A stretch of 47,797 nt of DNA from Jaenimonas drosophilae (GCA_030849065.1 JASAON010001529.1:1-47797), one strand, 5' to 3'; positions 27,248 to 36,250 are shown, counted from the stretch's first letter. Notes: generated by a model from the letters alone, not told the origin. Numbers and translations: made by a program.

Positions 27248-27901
27248 ATGGAGAGTGGCCCCAAAAATCCGCTCGTAGCGCTCATGGCTGCCTGTGACGA
27301 GGACCACACACTCAATGCTCTGCAGGCGGTACGCGCCGTGAGCTCCACGGAAGACGAACAAGCACCACAGGAACATGAAGAACCTGTTGATGCACCCGAA
27401 GACGCCGAAACCGCACACCCCGAGGCCAGTGAGATTGAGCATGGCCATCGCCATCATGAGGAGCAGACCGACTACATGGCGGCAGATATGGACGTGGATC
27501 GCATGAAGGTGGTACCACGCCTCTCCACCCCAGAGCGCATTCGTCGTAGGGCATCACGTTTGTACGTTGAGATTCATGAATTAATTGATCGCTACGAGGA
27601 ACGTCGTCAACGTGAGCGGGAGCATGAAAAACGAATGAGAACGCAGGGCGTCTTCCTGCCATCGGCCGGTACCGCCGCGGATTCCTCGCGACGTGCCGCC
27701 AAAACCCCCAACAACAAGCACAAGCTGCCAGATTTATACAAGAGCTTCGAAGAGGCCCGCCGCCAACATCTTCAAGCTGCTCAAAGTGAGCGGTCTGAGT
27801 TCCCGCCGCTTAGTAAGCCGGTAGCGTACTCCACCAAGGACCCTGGTGCCTTCAGCATGCGCTTCCAAACCTTGTCGGATGACTACAAGAAGAAGCGTTA
27901 G
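27248..27901 (+). CDS. Small charged protein of unknown function
   Basis: The 217-residue protein begins MESGPKNPLVALMAACDEDH. Residues ~32-75 are very acidic and His/Pro-rich (EDEQAPQEHEEPVDAPEDAE), probably disordered. Residues ~95-140 are a basic helix (RIRRRASRLYVEIHELIDRY) with coiled-coil character. The C-terminus is basic (KPVAYSTKDPGAFSMRFQTL, ending in DDYKKKR). No targeting signal or known motif is visible. The start at 27248 is the first ATG after the acceptor at 27181-27224; an in-frame ATG at 27056 lies upstream of that acceptor and directly after the POLIB stop, so it was rejected. The split acid/base layout could suit a cytoskeletal or nucleic-acid-associated protein, but this is not shown. 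Confidence 0.75.
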   Translation: MESGPKNPLVALMAACDEDHTLNALQAVRAVSSTEDEQAPQEHEEPVDAPEDAETAHPEASEIEHGHRHHEEQTDYMAADMDVDRMKVVPRLSTPERIRRRASRLYVEIHELIDRYEERRQREREHEKRMRTQGVFLPSAGTAADSSRRAAKTPNNKHKLPDLYKSFEEARRQHLQAAQSERSEFPPLSKPVAYSTKDPGAFSMRFQTLSDDYKKKR

Positions 27902-28347
27902 CATCCTTCGTGTTTGTTGTGCGTGTGCGTCTAGATGAGTTGAGTGAGTGCTTAACTCAGTGGTGTTCCGCTACATGTTGGGACATCCAAATTCACTCCA
28001 TCACTGAAGAAGTGGCGATGTAGACGTTGATCATCTTCATCCTCCGCTGATCTCTTGTACACCTCGGTGCTGCCATTTTCTTCGATATACAATGTTTTTG
28101 TGAATGTTCAGTACAATTCCTGCGTGCAAGTGACTCTGACGAGATCATCAACTTATCCAACTGTATGTGTACGCGTGTGTGTGTGTCTGGGTGATGATGC
28201 GTTGGGTGATGATGCGATGGGTGCATGACGATTTACTGTGCCTCCACCCTTCTACTTCTACTTCTCTCATCTTTTTCAGAGTACGGATTCATTGTAGCAT
28301 CTTGTGTAGCACTCAACACCGTGCCGCAGTACAAAGACTACAACCGC
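27902..28347 (+). promoter_or_regulatory. Intergenic region; TG repeat, short tandem repeat and acceptor
   Basis: A TG repeat is at about 28175-28186. Directly after it a unit of about 15 bases (TGATGATGCGTTGGG and a variant with GATGGG) is repeated in tandem at about 28192-28221. The pyrimidine tract at 28241-28279 ends in TTTTTCAG. The ATG at 28225 lies upstream of that acceptor and so is not used; the first ATG after it is at 28348. Confidence 0.65.
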
Positions 28348-29205
28348 ATGAAGAACACCAGCGCCGACGCCACATTTGCAACAGAGAGAGATGTCTACGT
28401 GATTGGCGTGGATGAGGCTGGTCGGGGCTGCCTCGCTGGCCCAGTCGCAATGGCGGCAGTGTGTTGCAGATTGAGCACTGCCAGCTCCTTCTGTGTTGAC
28501 GATAGCAAGAAGATTTCCCCCCTACAACGCGCAGCTCGATTCTCTGACATGTGCCGTGATCTGGACGTGGAGCAAGAAGAGGTACACAAGGCGATTGCCC
28601 GACGCAAGTGCAGCTCCATGGCCACCTACACCGCCGCAGCACCACCACCAAGCCGCTCGCTATGTATTCAAGGTTTTTCTCTGTGCTTGGTGAAGTCAAC
28701 TGTGATTGATGACATCAACATTCTCAATGCCACCTTGGAAGGCATGGCCAATGCCTGCAATGACTTGGTGGTGCAGCTCCAGAAGTGTGGCCACGATCTA
28801 CACTCCAACAACACCATCATTTTGATTGATGGCAACCGACTGCCGTGGGCCTTTCTCAGTCGTGAAGAGCGCAGGCGCGTTAAAGACTCTGGTAAGAATC
28901 AGAAGCAGATCGGTCATGCCCATCGCGCGTTGAGTTCCATGCGTGCGACCACCGTGGTTGGTGGAGATGCTTGTGTTTTTAGCATTGCGGCCGCATCCAT
29001 TGTGGCGAAGGTTGGCAGGGATACCTTCGTTGATAAGGTGATGGCGGTGGAGTGCCCTAAGTACGGTTTTGCCACAAACAAGGGCTACGGTACAGAACAA
29101 CACCTCGAGGCACTTCAGCGTCATGGCGTCTGCGCATACCATCGTTTGGAGTTTGAGCCCGTGGCGGCGTCCGTCAAGGCCCGCAAACGTAAGCGCAAGG
29201 GGTAG
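28348..29205 (+). CDS. Type II ribonuclease H (RNase HII-like)
   Basis: The 285-residue protein cleaves RNA in RNA/DNA hybrids, including single ribonucleotides and primers. The active-site acids are D22-E23 in VIGVDEAGRG, an aspartate in LIDGNRLPW, and the aspartate in IVAKVGRDTFVD. The C-terminal block YGFATNKGYGTEQHLEALQRHG...HRLEFEPV is the bacterial RNase HII signature, and so is INILNATLEGM. The protein thus looks closer to bacterial HII than to the eukaryotic RNase H2A subunit. An insert of about 20 residues (TYTAAAPPPSRSL) interrupts the middle. The tail is basic (KARKRKRKG) and could act as a nuclear signal. There is no clear mitochondrial presequence. Kinetoplastids have more than one type II RNase H, and the exact paralogue cannot be set here. 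Confidence 0.92.
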   Translation: MKNTSADATFATERDVYVIGVDEAGRGCLAGPVAMAAVCCRLSTASSFCVDDSKKISPLQRAARFSDMCRDLDVEQEEVHKAIARRKCSSMATYTAAAPPPSRSLCIQGFSLCLVKSTVIDDINILNATLEGMANACNDLVVQLQKCGHDLHSNNTIILIDGNRLPWAFLSREERRRVKDSGKNQKQIGHAHRALSSMRATTVVGGDACVFSIAAASIVAKVGRDTFVDKVMAVECPKYGFATNKGYGTEQHLEALQRHGVCAYHRLEFEPVAASVKARKRKRKG

Positions 29206-29386
29206 CCTGGCAGTATGACGTATGTATTGTGTGGCTTCATCCACGCAGTCAATCCTTCGTTCTTCGTCTACTAACATGTGCACGTGCTAGTTGGGTGGTG
29301 ATGATGATGCTGGGGCCCACCATGCGCACATTTTATCTTCACGCCTCTCTTTGTTTCTAGCTTTGGAGTTAGCCACACGCAGGCCC

Positions 29387-30868
29387 ATGGCCCGCAAGAA
29401 GAAGAAGGAAGCAGCACCGAAGCTCGTCGCGCCAGACCCTCCCTGCGACGAGTGTGAGGCCAACCTCCGGTGGGACCGCATCAGTAGGTTTGGCGATCAG
29501 CCAAAGTTCTTTAATGGCGCACACACCGCCGCCACCGACTACACCTTTCATGTGTTGTACGATGTGAAGGAAACCGCCCCACAAACCCTTGCCTCTGAGC
29601 GACCTGACTTTGCCTTTGAGCGCGCCACAACGACCTTCTTCAAGGCTGAACACGTACTAGCCGAGGCCAAGGACTTGGTTCAGGACTCCACCAATGCTCG
29701 AGATGACTTCAAGAGCCTGCAGGATGTTGAGATCCGCGACGCACAGGTGGAGAAGGCACGCTTTGCCACAGAGTTGGGTGGTATCATTAGTGATTTGGCC
29801 GACGCACGCACGGAGCTCGACACCAACATTGAGCAAACGATGGAGTCCTTCTTTGTGGAGCAAAAGACCATTCTGAACCGGCTCTTCAACCTCGTCATCA
29901 AGGACTGTGAGTTTGAGGATGCCTTCAACGAACGCATCGCCACACTCCAGGAGTGTGATCGAGTGATTGACGCCTACTACTCCGAGCACGGCAAGCACGT
30001 GAAGAAGATGCAGGAGATGGAACTAGAAACACACCAGCTGCAGCAAGCGGCGTTGGACCAAATGACGGAGACCCTCCACAACTCCGCCTGCCAACTCACG
30101 ATTTCATCCTTGAACAATGAAAGTGAAAAGGCAGCCGAGGACGCGCACCGCACCCAACTCATCACGGAACTGTTGAAACTGCAGAAGGTCTCTACTGGGG
30201 TGTTGGAGCGTCGCGAGGAGGTCGTCCGTGGGACGACGGACCTTCAACGGTTGGTGGATTTGGAGGTGCAAAAGCTGCAAATCGCCAAGAGCCGCAACGC
30301 GCACCTCAAAACACAGATTAGGTCTTTAGCGCGTGTGGCGGAGAAGCCCAAGTCCATGCTGGCACTGCCATCCACGGATCAACCCTTTGACGCCATTCTT
30401 CCCCCACCCAACGAAGATGGAGAGCTCCCCGACTGCACCAACCAACTCACGGAAGTACGACGCCAGCTCGATCGAACAGTGCGTGAGCTGCTGCTCGTGA
30501 AGGACAAGGTGGAGAATCTGCGTCGCTACCACCTTCTCCAGCTGAGTGGCCAATACAAGCCCATTAGTCTGCCCTCCGAGGCCATCAAAACCACGCAAAA
30601 CTTCCTGGACCCTGAAACCAACGCAGCTGTTCGTGCGACGGTGGTCAAGGCGTTGCTCGAAGTGGATGATTCACTCAAGACACTTCCCCAGAGAGTGTTC
30701 GTGGATGATGATGAGCCGCTGGGCCACCTCTCCGTCATCGCCACGCTCCGAGATCGGAAGGCCGTTCAGAACTACGTGGCTAAGAAAATCAACAAGCTCT
30801 TCACCTCCTCATGCCCCACCGCCCCACCACTCACGCTGTTAGAGGCAGCACAGCCCATCCGAAGTTAG
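29387..30868 (+). CDS. Coiled-coil protein, possibly flagellar
   Basis: This 493-residue protein starts MARKKKKEAAPKLVAPDPPC. Residues ~85-345 are almost continuous alpha-helical coiled coil (KDLVQDSTNARDDFKSLQ, QTMESFFVEQKTILNRLF). A break with Pro-rich sequence follows (FDAILPPPNEDGELPD), then a further coiled coil (~365-400) and a small folded C-terminal part. Lys-rich starts and this layout are seen in axonemal and basal-body coiled-coil proteins, which gives a weak hint of a flagellar role. I cannot assign a family. The start is the first ATG after the acceptor AG at 29359-29360; the frame is open back to 29291 but without an ATG. Confidence 0.8.
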   Translation: MARKKKKEAAPKLVAPDPPCDECEANLRWDRISRFGDQPKFFNGAHTAATDYTFHVLYDVKETAPQTLASERPDFAFERATTTFFKAEHVLAEAKDLVQDSTNARDDFKSLQDVEIRDAQVEKARFATELGGIISDLADARTELDTNIEQTMESFFVEQKTILNRLFNLVIKDCEFEDAFNERIATLQECDRVIDAYYSEHGKHVKKMQEMELETHQLQQAALDQMTETLHNSACQLTISSLNNESEKAAEDAHRTQLITELLKLQKVSTGVLERREEVVRGTTDLQRLVDLEVQKLQIAKSRNAHLKTQIRSLARVAEKPKSMLALPSTDQPFDAILPPPNEDGELPDCTNQLTEVRRQLDRTVRELLLVKDKVENLRRYHLLQLSGQYKPISLPSEAIKTTQNFLDPETNAAVRATVVKALLEVDDSLKTLPQRVFVDDDEPLGHLSVIATLRDRKAVQNYVAKKINKLFTSSCPTAPPLTLLEAAQPIRS

Positions 30869-31251
30869 GGTCCGTTTGCTTGATTGATTCATGTACACGT
30901 GTTTGGCTGGAGCTACCCCCTCCCCATGTATGCTAGACTGGATTCACTCAAGCATTGCCGTACATTCCCTTCTCAGCTTCTTCATGAAATTATCTTGTGT
31001 GTCGGTTGGCATTGCAACGTTGCCTTGTTTCTCCCCCCTCTTTGCTTCGTTGTGTTGCATTTGTTGTTTCCTGCGTCACTACATCAGATCACACCCACCC
31101 GGTTCAGCTATACCACACCCACAACCTCAACCCCCCCCACCCCCCACAACTCAAGCATACCCCTTGATCGCGCATCTCAATTCGATCAACTATTTATTCT
31201 CTTGACGAGTCTCCCTCCATCGGCATCAGCTTCGTCTTCATCATCACCAGC
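30869..31251 (+). promoter_or_regulatory. Intergenic region; pyrimidine-rich acceptor region for aquaglyceroporin
   Basis: Several T/C-rich stretches occur (for example about 31026-31045 and a C-run near 31128-31147). The last tract, about 31190-31250, contains AGs at 31209-31210, 31228-31229 and 31249-31250; the last is immediately before the ATG context. No gene is seen. Confidence 0.55.
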
Positions 31252-32223
31252 ATGGCCGAACTCTCCCAAATGGATGTAGCCCACGGAACACAGCTTGAGC
31301 ACAGCCACAAGGTTGGTGGCTTCGACAACGAGTCCACGGAGCCGGTGGAACCTTTCGCACCGTCCCAACAGGTGGAAGCGAAGGTGCGGAAGAACTACAT
31401 GAAGCAGAAGAGCTGGCCCTTCTACAGCATCCGCCGTAAGTTCAAGGATTACTTTGCCGAGTACTTTGGCACGTTACTCCTCATCTTCTTTGGTGATGGC
31501 GTTTGTGCGACCGTCAGGTTCAATGGCGGTGAACTGGCAGACTATCAATCTAACAGCGGCTTTCTCTGCATCACCTTTGGTTGGGCCTTTGGCCTTGCCA
31601 TGGCGCTCTATGCGTCTGCTGGTGTATCAGGTGGCCACCTCAACCCCGCCGTGACGATTGCGAATGCAGCGCTGGGCACCTTTCCGTGGAAGAAGGTCCC
31701 AGGCTTCATTCTGGCACAGCTCCTTGGAGCTATGACGGGTGTTTCGTGCATGTACGGCATCTTCCGCGACCACTTCGACGCTGTGAGGGCCAGTCTTCCC
31801 GAAGACCAAACCATGGCCCAGTCTGTTGGTGGCATCTTCTGCACCTACCCCGCCGCCTCCAACGCCACCGCCATGTGGAGCGAGTTCTTTAACACCGTCG
31901 TGCTGATGTTTGTTATCTTGGGCATCACTGACGACCGCATGACCCCAGCCACCAACTACAAGCCCATGGCCATTGGTCTGTTGGTCTTTGCGATTGGTAT
32001 CTGCACAGGCTGGAACTCTGGCTACGCCATTAACCCTGCCCGTGACCTGGGACCACGAATTGTATCCGCGATGCTCTACGGCTCGGAGCCCTTTACCATG
32101 CATGCGCACTACTTTTGGATTCCCGTCGTGATGCCCATTCTCGGCGCCCTCTTTGGAACGTTTTTATATGCCTTTTTTATTATTCCAGAGGAACCCGAGG
32201 ACGCAGAAGCCGAGGTGGCGTAG
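31252..32223 (+). CDS. AQP: Aquaglyceroporin (major intrinsic protein)
   Basis: The 323-residue channel protein has a cytosolic N-terminal extension of ~65 residues, then six membrane helices. Both half-helix motifs are canonical: NPA at residues 131-133 (GGHLNPAVT) and NPA at 261-263 followed by R264-D265 (YAINPARDLGPR). The aspartate after the second NPA marks the glycerol-conducting branch. Such channels pass water, glycerol and small solutes, and in trypanosomatids also antimonite or arsenite in some members. Unlike trypanosome AQP2, which has altered NSA/NPS motifs, this one has the AQP1/3-type filter motifs. The tail is acidic (EEPEDAEAEVA). It is the last plus-strand gene before the convergent strand-switch region. 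Confidence 0.95.
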   Translation: MAELSQMDVAHGTQLEHSHKVGGFDNESTEPVEPFAPSQQVEAKVRKNYMKQKSWPFYSIRRKFKDYFAEYFGTLLLIFFGDGVCATVRFNGGELADYQSNSGFLCITFGWAFGLAMALYASAGVSGGHLNPAVTIANAALGTFPWKKVPGFILAQLLGAMTGVSCMYGIFRDHFDAVRASLPEDQTMAQSVGGIFCTYPAASNATAMWSEFFNTVVLMFVILGITDDRMTPATNYKPMAIGLLVFAIGICTGWNSGYAINPARDLGPRIVSAMLYGSEPFTMHAHYFWIPVVMPILGALFGTFLYAFFIIPEEPEDAEAEVA

Positions 32224-33323
32224 TCCTCCCACCTCCGGTCTGATTAATTTTATGACTTTTCCCCTTCCCCTCGTGTGTTTTGTTGTTCAATTTCCTCCAC
32301 ACCTATCCTGGCATGGATGGGAAGTGAGTGGGGTACATCATATATGGGTACAAAAATGGTTCGGTAAGTTTGTTTGACTGAGAGTTTGGTTCCTTCCTCC
32401 CGTCTCTTCCCCCTTCCCCCCCCGTCATGCTCGCAATTCGAATTGATGATGTGTTTCAACGTTTATCCTTTCTCGGTGTAACAGGCGGAGTGGGAGCGGC
32501 GAGGCATCGCAACCACCGTCTCCCAGAAAAGGAGAAAAGCGTACGCACTTTTTCTGGTCCTCGACGGGATGTTTCATTTTCCTCTCTTTCGAACCCCTTC
32601 CCCCTTTTTCCCGCTCCCCCACCAACCCGAAATAAAAAAAACGTCTTTTTGTTGTTTTGGATGGATTCCCACGGACTACTTACGCGGTTATATTTCTGCT
32701 TTTCCACAGCGGATTCGGTTCGGTTTTCTTCTGATACCTGGTTGGCCCCCACGCGCGAGAGGACAACCTCATCACAAGCGCCTGGCAAAAACGAAAACAA
32801 AAGACTGCCACTCCATCCCCGCGAACCCTGCCAACGCCTTTCCCGCCCGCGGCCACTCATTCTCCCCCCCCCCTATCTTACCCCCGCAAAGGATAGAGGA
32901 GCGGCCATGGGCCGCGGGGCAGCCTCCCGGGGGCCTTAAGAGGGAGAGGACGGGGGGGTTGCGGGGGAGGAATGGGCACGGGCACCACGCGGGACCAGTT
33001 CAACATGACCAAAGGAGGGTTTTAGCAGCCGGAGCCGACGTTGGCCGCCGCCAATGGTGGGGACGAACGAGGTGCACAGCAAACAAAACAAACGGAGAGA
33101 TAACGGCGGCGCGCAACGATTACGTGTCGTGCGGCCATCTCTCCAGAGCTTCCGCCGCGATTGGGGAAGCAAAAGGAGAAATACCCTTTCATGGCACAGA
33201 GCTTAGGCCAGCGGAAAGGACGAACATGACGTGACGGGTCCTGCATTATGATTAGGATGCGTGCGCGGTGAAAACAAAAGCAAAAAACACGTTTTGGAAA
33301 GTTGATGAAAAAGAGAAACGCAT
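32224..33323. other. Convergent strand-switch region, probable transcription termination zone
   Basis: About 1.1 kb with no recognisable gene separates the last plus-strand gene (ending 32223) from the last minus-strand gene (stop at 33324). It holds both 3' UTRs. The middle is GC-rich: C10 at 32864-32873 and C5 at 32881-32885 face G7 at 32952-32958 and G5 at 32963-32967. The open frames here are long because stops are rare in GC-rich DNA; their products are low-complexity. I saw no tRNA with a proper B box. In trypanosomatids convergent regions are Pol II termination sites marked by base J and histone H3V; that role here is inferred from position. Confidence 0.7.
32881..32967. terminator. 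GC hairpin and inverted repeat in the strand-switch region
   Basis: A perfect 6-bp stem GCGGCC/GGCCGC with loop ATG lies at 32901-32915. It sits inside a larger inverted repeat: CCCCCGCAA at 32881-32889 pairs with TTGCGGGGG at 32959-32967. A CTCCCGGGGG palindromic element is at about 32924-32933. Whether any of this acts in termination is inference; the position between convergent units and near-symmetry make it a candidate. Confidence 0.45.
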
Positions 33324-35033
33324 TTAGACGGCGGTGGGGGAAGGGTCACGCACCCCAGCCACCGAAGGCTCGCGAAGTTGTTTCGCAGCCGCGCCGTCGT
33401 CGGCGACTTCCTCTGGAGATGCCGTTGCGTCCTTCTCCCAAGGAAACAGAAAGAAGAACTCCACGAGAAAGCACACAAAACCAGCCACGCCAAAGAAGAT
33501 GAAGACAATTGACTGGCCCTTGTTTTGGTCGCCTGATGCCCCACCAGAGAAATCCTCTGTGGCAATGGGATAGGCCACCGTAACTCCGAGGTTGAGGAGA
33601 AATACCAGCGTGTGAACGATGGAGGCACCTTTTGGACGGAAGGAGAGGGGAAAGATCTCCTGGGCAAGAACAAAAAAGAAGGGCCCCAATCCACACTGGT
33701 AGGACCACATGTAGACGAGGGATCCAATGACCGCAACGACGTTACGTACATTCTCATCTGAGACACCTGGATAGACAGGGATACCGCAGAAGAACAGACA
33801 CATGGCGGAGCAGCAGAAGGTGCTCGCAAGGAACAACTGACGCGATGTAAAATAAAACGACATGCGCAAGCTGCACAAACCGCCAAAAAGAGAAACACTC
33901 ATCAACAAAAACGTACCGACAAACGGCGCCACGCCAAGGTTGCTGAAGATGGTTGGCGCATAATTAGAAAGACCGCGAAATCCCGTGAGTTGGGCAGCAG
34001 AGGCCACTGCCGCACCAATCAGAATGCAAGGAAGCATGCGTAGGTAGCTGTACTCATTGGGGTCCACTTCAATCGCACCTTTCTGATGTCCGCTGTAGAC
34101 CCCAGCGAAGGTCACCCGTGTTTCCTTCACGAAGACGCCCACCAACACGACGGCAAGCGATAGAAGAGTGGCAATGATGCCGACGCCCTGCAGACGACCC
34201 ACGAGGTGCTGATTCTTGCTGCTGGAGGTGGAGATGGTCTGTCCAAGGCACATACCTGTGAGACCCGCGAGGAATGAACCCACACACACGCAGACCATGA
34301 ATGTGGAGCCAAGCTGCCGCTTTAGCCTTGGAGGAGCATTCTGATCAATGTACAATGGGGAAGCCACTGCTGTCACGCCAACGGACACACCCATGACGAA
34401 GCGTGCAGGAATCAGCACCCAAAAATCGTCGGTGGCGATGGAGACGTGGTACATGACGGAACACGCCAAGGCCACGATGCCACCCACGAGGAGGGTCAGC
34501 TTGGAGCCCAGTGAAGTGGCGACACGTCCACCAATGACAGAGCCAACCATACAACCTGCCGTCAGTGCACCGGCAAAGATGGCATGCAACGCAGAATCGT
34601 AGCCCACTGGGTTCTCACACTTCTTGTCGATGTACTTCCACGTACAGCGGTTGTCGGCGAGGCAGCCGACCTTGGCACTCTCCTTGTTCCCACCAAAGGT
34701 GTCCGAGTTGGGGTAGAGGACGCGGCAGGTCACATCGGTCCACCCACAATACCCACCATCTGTGCTGTTCGTGTACCACTTGCAATCGGCATAGGGTAGG
34801 CTCTCGCACGCTTCACGGCCGCCGTTGTAGGATGCACAGTCCATAGCCATGACACGCATCTGATAAAAAAGTGGCACGAAGAGGAAGTTGTAGCCGTAGT
34901 AGATGCCACAAAACAGCGGCACCACGAGAATGTGGAGTGTCTGGCGACTGAAGAAGCTGACCTCTTCTTCTTCCTGGCAGTCGACGCTGTCAACGTACTC
35001 GTCATCTGCAAGAGGTTCTTCCGATGCAGGCAT
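33324..35033 (-). CDS. Major facilitator sugar transporter, kinetoplastid glucose-transporter type
   Basis: The 569-residue protein has ~12 membrane helices. After the first helix comes an extracellular loop of ~100 residues with many cysteines (DCASYNGGREACESLPYADC, GYCGWTDVTCRV, GCLADNRCTWKYIDKKCENP) and an N-glycosylation site NST, as in trypanosomatid hexose transporters. Later features are ARFVMGVSVG with PLYIDQNAPPRLKRQLGS, the segment QLTGFRGLSNYAPTIF (the usual 'QLTGIN..xYYAP' is altered), and AQEIFPLSFRPKGASI. It likely moves hexoses by facilitated diffusion across the plasma membrane, but the altered substrate-helix residues leave specificity open. The start at 35033 is the first ATG after the acceptor at 35085; a longer frame to 35138 lies upstream of that acceptor. 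Confidence 0.87.
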   Translation of the reverse strand: MPASEEPLADDEYVDSVDCQEEEEVSFFSRQTLHILVVPLFCGIYYGYNFLFVPLFYQMRVMAMDCASYNGGREACESLPYADCKWYTNSTDGGYCGWTDVTCRVLYPNSDTFGGNKESAKVGCLADNRCTWKYIDKKCENPVGYDSALHAIFAGALTAGCMVGSVIGGRVATSLGSKLTLLVGGIVALACSVMYHVSIATDDFWVLIPARFVMGVSVGVTAVASPLYIDQNAPPRLKRQLGSTFMVCVCVGSFLAGLTGMCLGQTISTSSSKNQHLVGRLQGVGIIATLLSLAVVLVGVFVKETRVTFAGVYSGHQKGAIEVDPNEYSYLRMLPCILIGAAVASAAQLTGFRGLSNYAPTIFSNLGVAPFVGTFLLMSVSLFGGLCSLRMSFYFTSRQLFLASTFCCSAMCLFFCGIPVYPGVSDENVRNVVAVIGSLVYMWSYQCGLGPFFFVLAQEIFPLSFRPKGASIVHTLVFLLNLGVTVAYPIATEDFSGGASGDQNKGQSIVFIFFGVAGFVCFLVEFFFLFPWEKDATASPEEVADDGAAAKQLREPSVAGVRDPSPTAV

Positions 35034-35354
35034 GATGATATGGGGAGGAATCGTGAGGAATGTGTAGTTTCCTTGAACGGTGGTCTTGCAGAGAAACGAC
35101 AATAGCGGAAGAAACAAAAAGAGAGTACATACACCCATTAAGGCTCGGGAGGGTTTGCGGGGTTGCGAGGATGAAAGAGAAGATCTCAGCTCCCACCGAC
35201 TCGAGCTGCACGTGGAGTGGCGGGCACCCCAGAGAGCAGAGAGTCAATGAGGATGAAAGATTGGAGAGAGAGAAAAATATTGGGCATGAGAGTGCTCCCG
35301 CTGCCTAAGCGATAGAAGACTTAAGAGCTTAGAAACGTGTGTCTGTGAGAGCAC
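35034..35354 (-). promoter_or_regulatory. Intergenic region with acceptor for the sugar transporter
   Basis: Read on the minus strand, a pyrimidine tract at about 35130-35087 ends in AG at 35086-35085, 52 bases before the ATG. The rest is the 3' UTR of the zinc-finger gene. Nothing else is seen. Confidence 0.65.
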
Positions 35355-35951
35355 TCAGTCGAACGTGATTCGTTCATTGTCACTTCCACTCGTGGAGGAG
35401 TGCGCACGTCGTTCGTCGGCGTCACTCGTGGAGGATTTCGCATCTCGTTCGTCTGTGGGCTTCTCTGCCCCGACAGGGGCGGTAGGGGGCTCGACCTTCT
35501 TCTCCTGCTGCTGCTCCTGAACCATCCTGTTCTTCACTCCGTGTATCTTGCACCGTTGGCCAAACTTACATGGCCTATCACTATTCTCCTCGTGGAGGAA
35601 GCGGCAGGCATCGTCGAACTTGCACTTACCTTGGAGAAAAAAGCAGCAGTTGGTCTGGCGCTCCCACTGTCGTTGAGTCTCCAGCGTGCCACCGACAAAC
35701 TGCTTGCGGTGCTCGCGGAATCCACCGCGTCCACCTGGCATCATGGGAGGATAATAGCCACCACGGCCCCTGCCCATGGGCATAGAGTACATGTTGGGGT
35801 CAAATCCGAATATGCCATACTGGTAGGAGTCCTCCTGCATGTAGGGGTTGTAGGAGGCGGCGTAGCCACCGTAGCCCTGTTGGGCATAGGCTTGGGGTAC
35901 CTGCGGCATGTAGCCATGCGGGGACTGTGAGGGGAACCGCTGATTGGACAT
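35355..35951 (-). CDS. CCCH zinc-finger protein with RG-rich segment
   Basis: The 198-residue protein begins with a Gln/Tyr/Pro/Gly-rich low-complexity region (~1-60). An RG-rich patch follows (GRGRGGYYPPMMPGGRGG, ~58-76). A C-x7-C-x5-C-x3-H zinc finger of the RNA-binding type is at ~102-120 (CCFFLQGKCKFDDACRFLH). Just after it, CKFGQRCKIHG looks like a second, incomplete finger. The C-terminal ~60 residues are acidic and Ser-rich, probably disordered, with two similar Ser/Asp/Arg stretches. Kinetoplastids regulate genes mainly after transcription and use many such proteins to bind mRNA. Target and subcellular site are unknown. The paralogue name cannot be fixed by eye. Confidence 0.85.
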   Translation of the reverse strand: MSNQRFPSQSPHGYMPQVPQAYAQQGYGGYAASYNPYMQEDSYQYGIFGFDPNMYSMPMGRGRGGYYPPMMPGGRGGFREHRKQFVGGTLETQRQWERQTNCCFFLQGKCKFDDACRFLHEENSDRPCKFGQRCKIHGVKNRMVQEQQQEKKVEPPTAPVGAEKPTDERDAKSSTSDADERRAHSSTSGSDNERITFD

Positions 35952-36250
35952 GACTAACCCTGCAGCAGATTCAATTCAAGTGATTGCTATGCCTGAGAAG
36001 AAAGGGCACGTCCCCAGGCGTTCTTTATGATTAGCACTGAAGGTACACAAAGCCAAAAACAACAAGATGGAGATGAAAAGTGACGATACATGGTCTGGGG
36101 GAAGGAGGAGGACATGTATGCAACAGTTATGGGGGCAGACGGGCCCGTCAGTGAAAGGTTGTGTTTTACCAGATGTTTCTCATCGGTAGGGATTCTGTTA
36201 CATGGGGGGTGATGTTTCACGAAAAGGCAGAAAAAGGACGCCTTACTCTC

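Noticed and set aside
32588..32612. TTCGAACCCC resembling a reversed tRNA B box
   Set aside because: On the minus strand it reads GGGGTTCGAAAGA, which does not fit GGTTCRANNCC, and no clover-leaf stems or A box are visible around it.
32427..33234. Two overlapping plus-strand open frames in the strand-switch region
   Set aside because: Both are low-complexity and follow from GC-rich DNA with few stops. No conserved pattern and no good acceptor-start pair was seen.
33203..33898. Minus-strand 231-codon open frame overlapping the sugar transporter 3' end
   Set aside because: It is another frame of the transporter gene, which is supported by membrane helices and family motifs.
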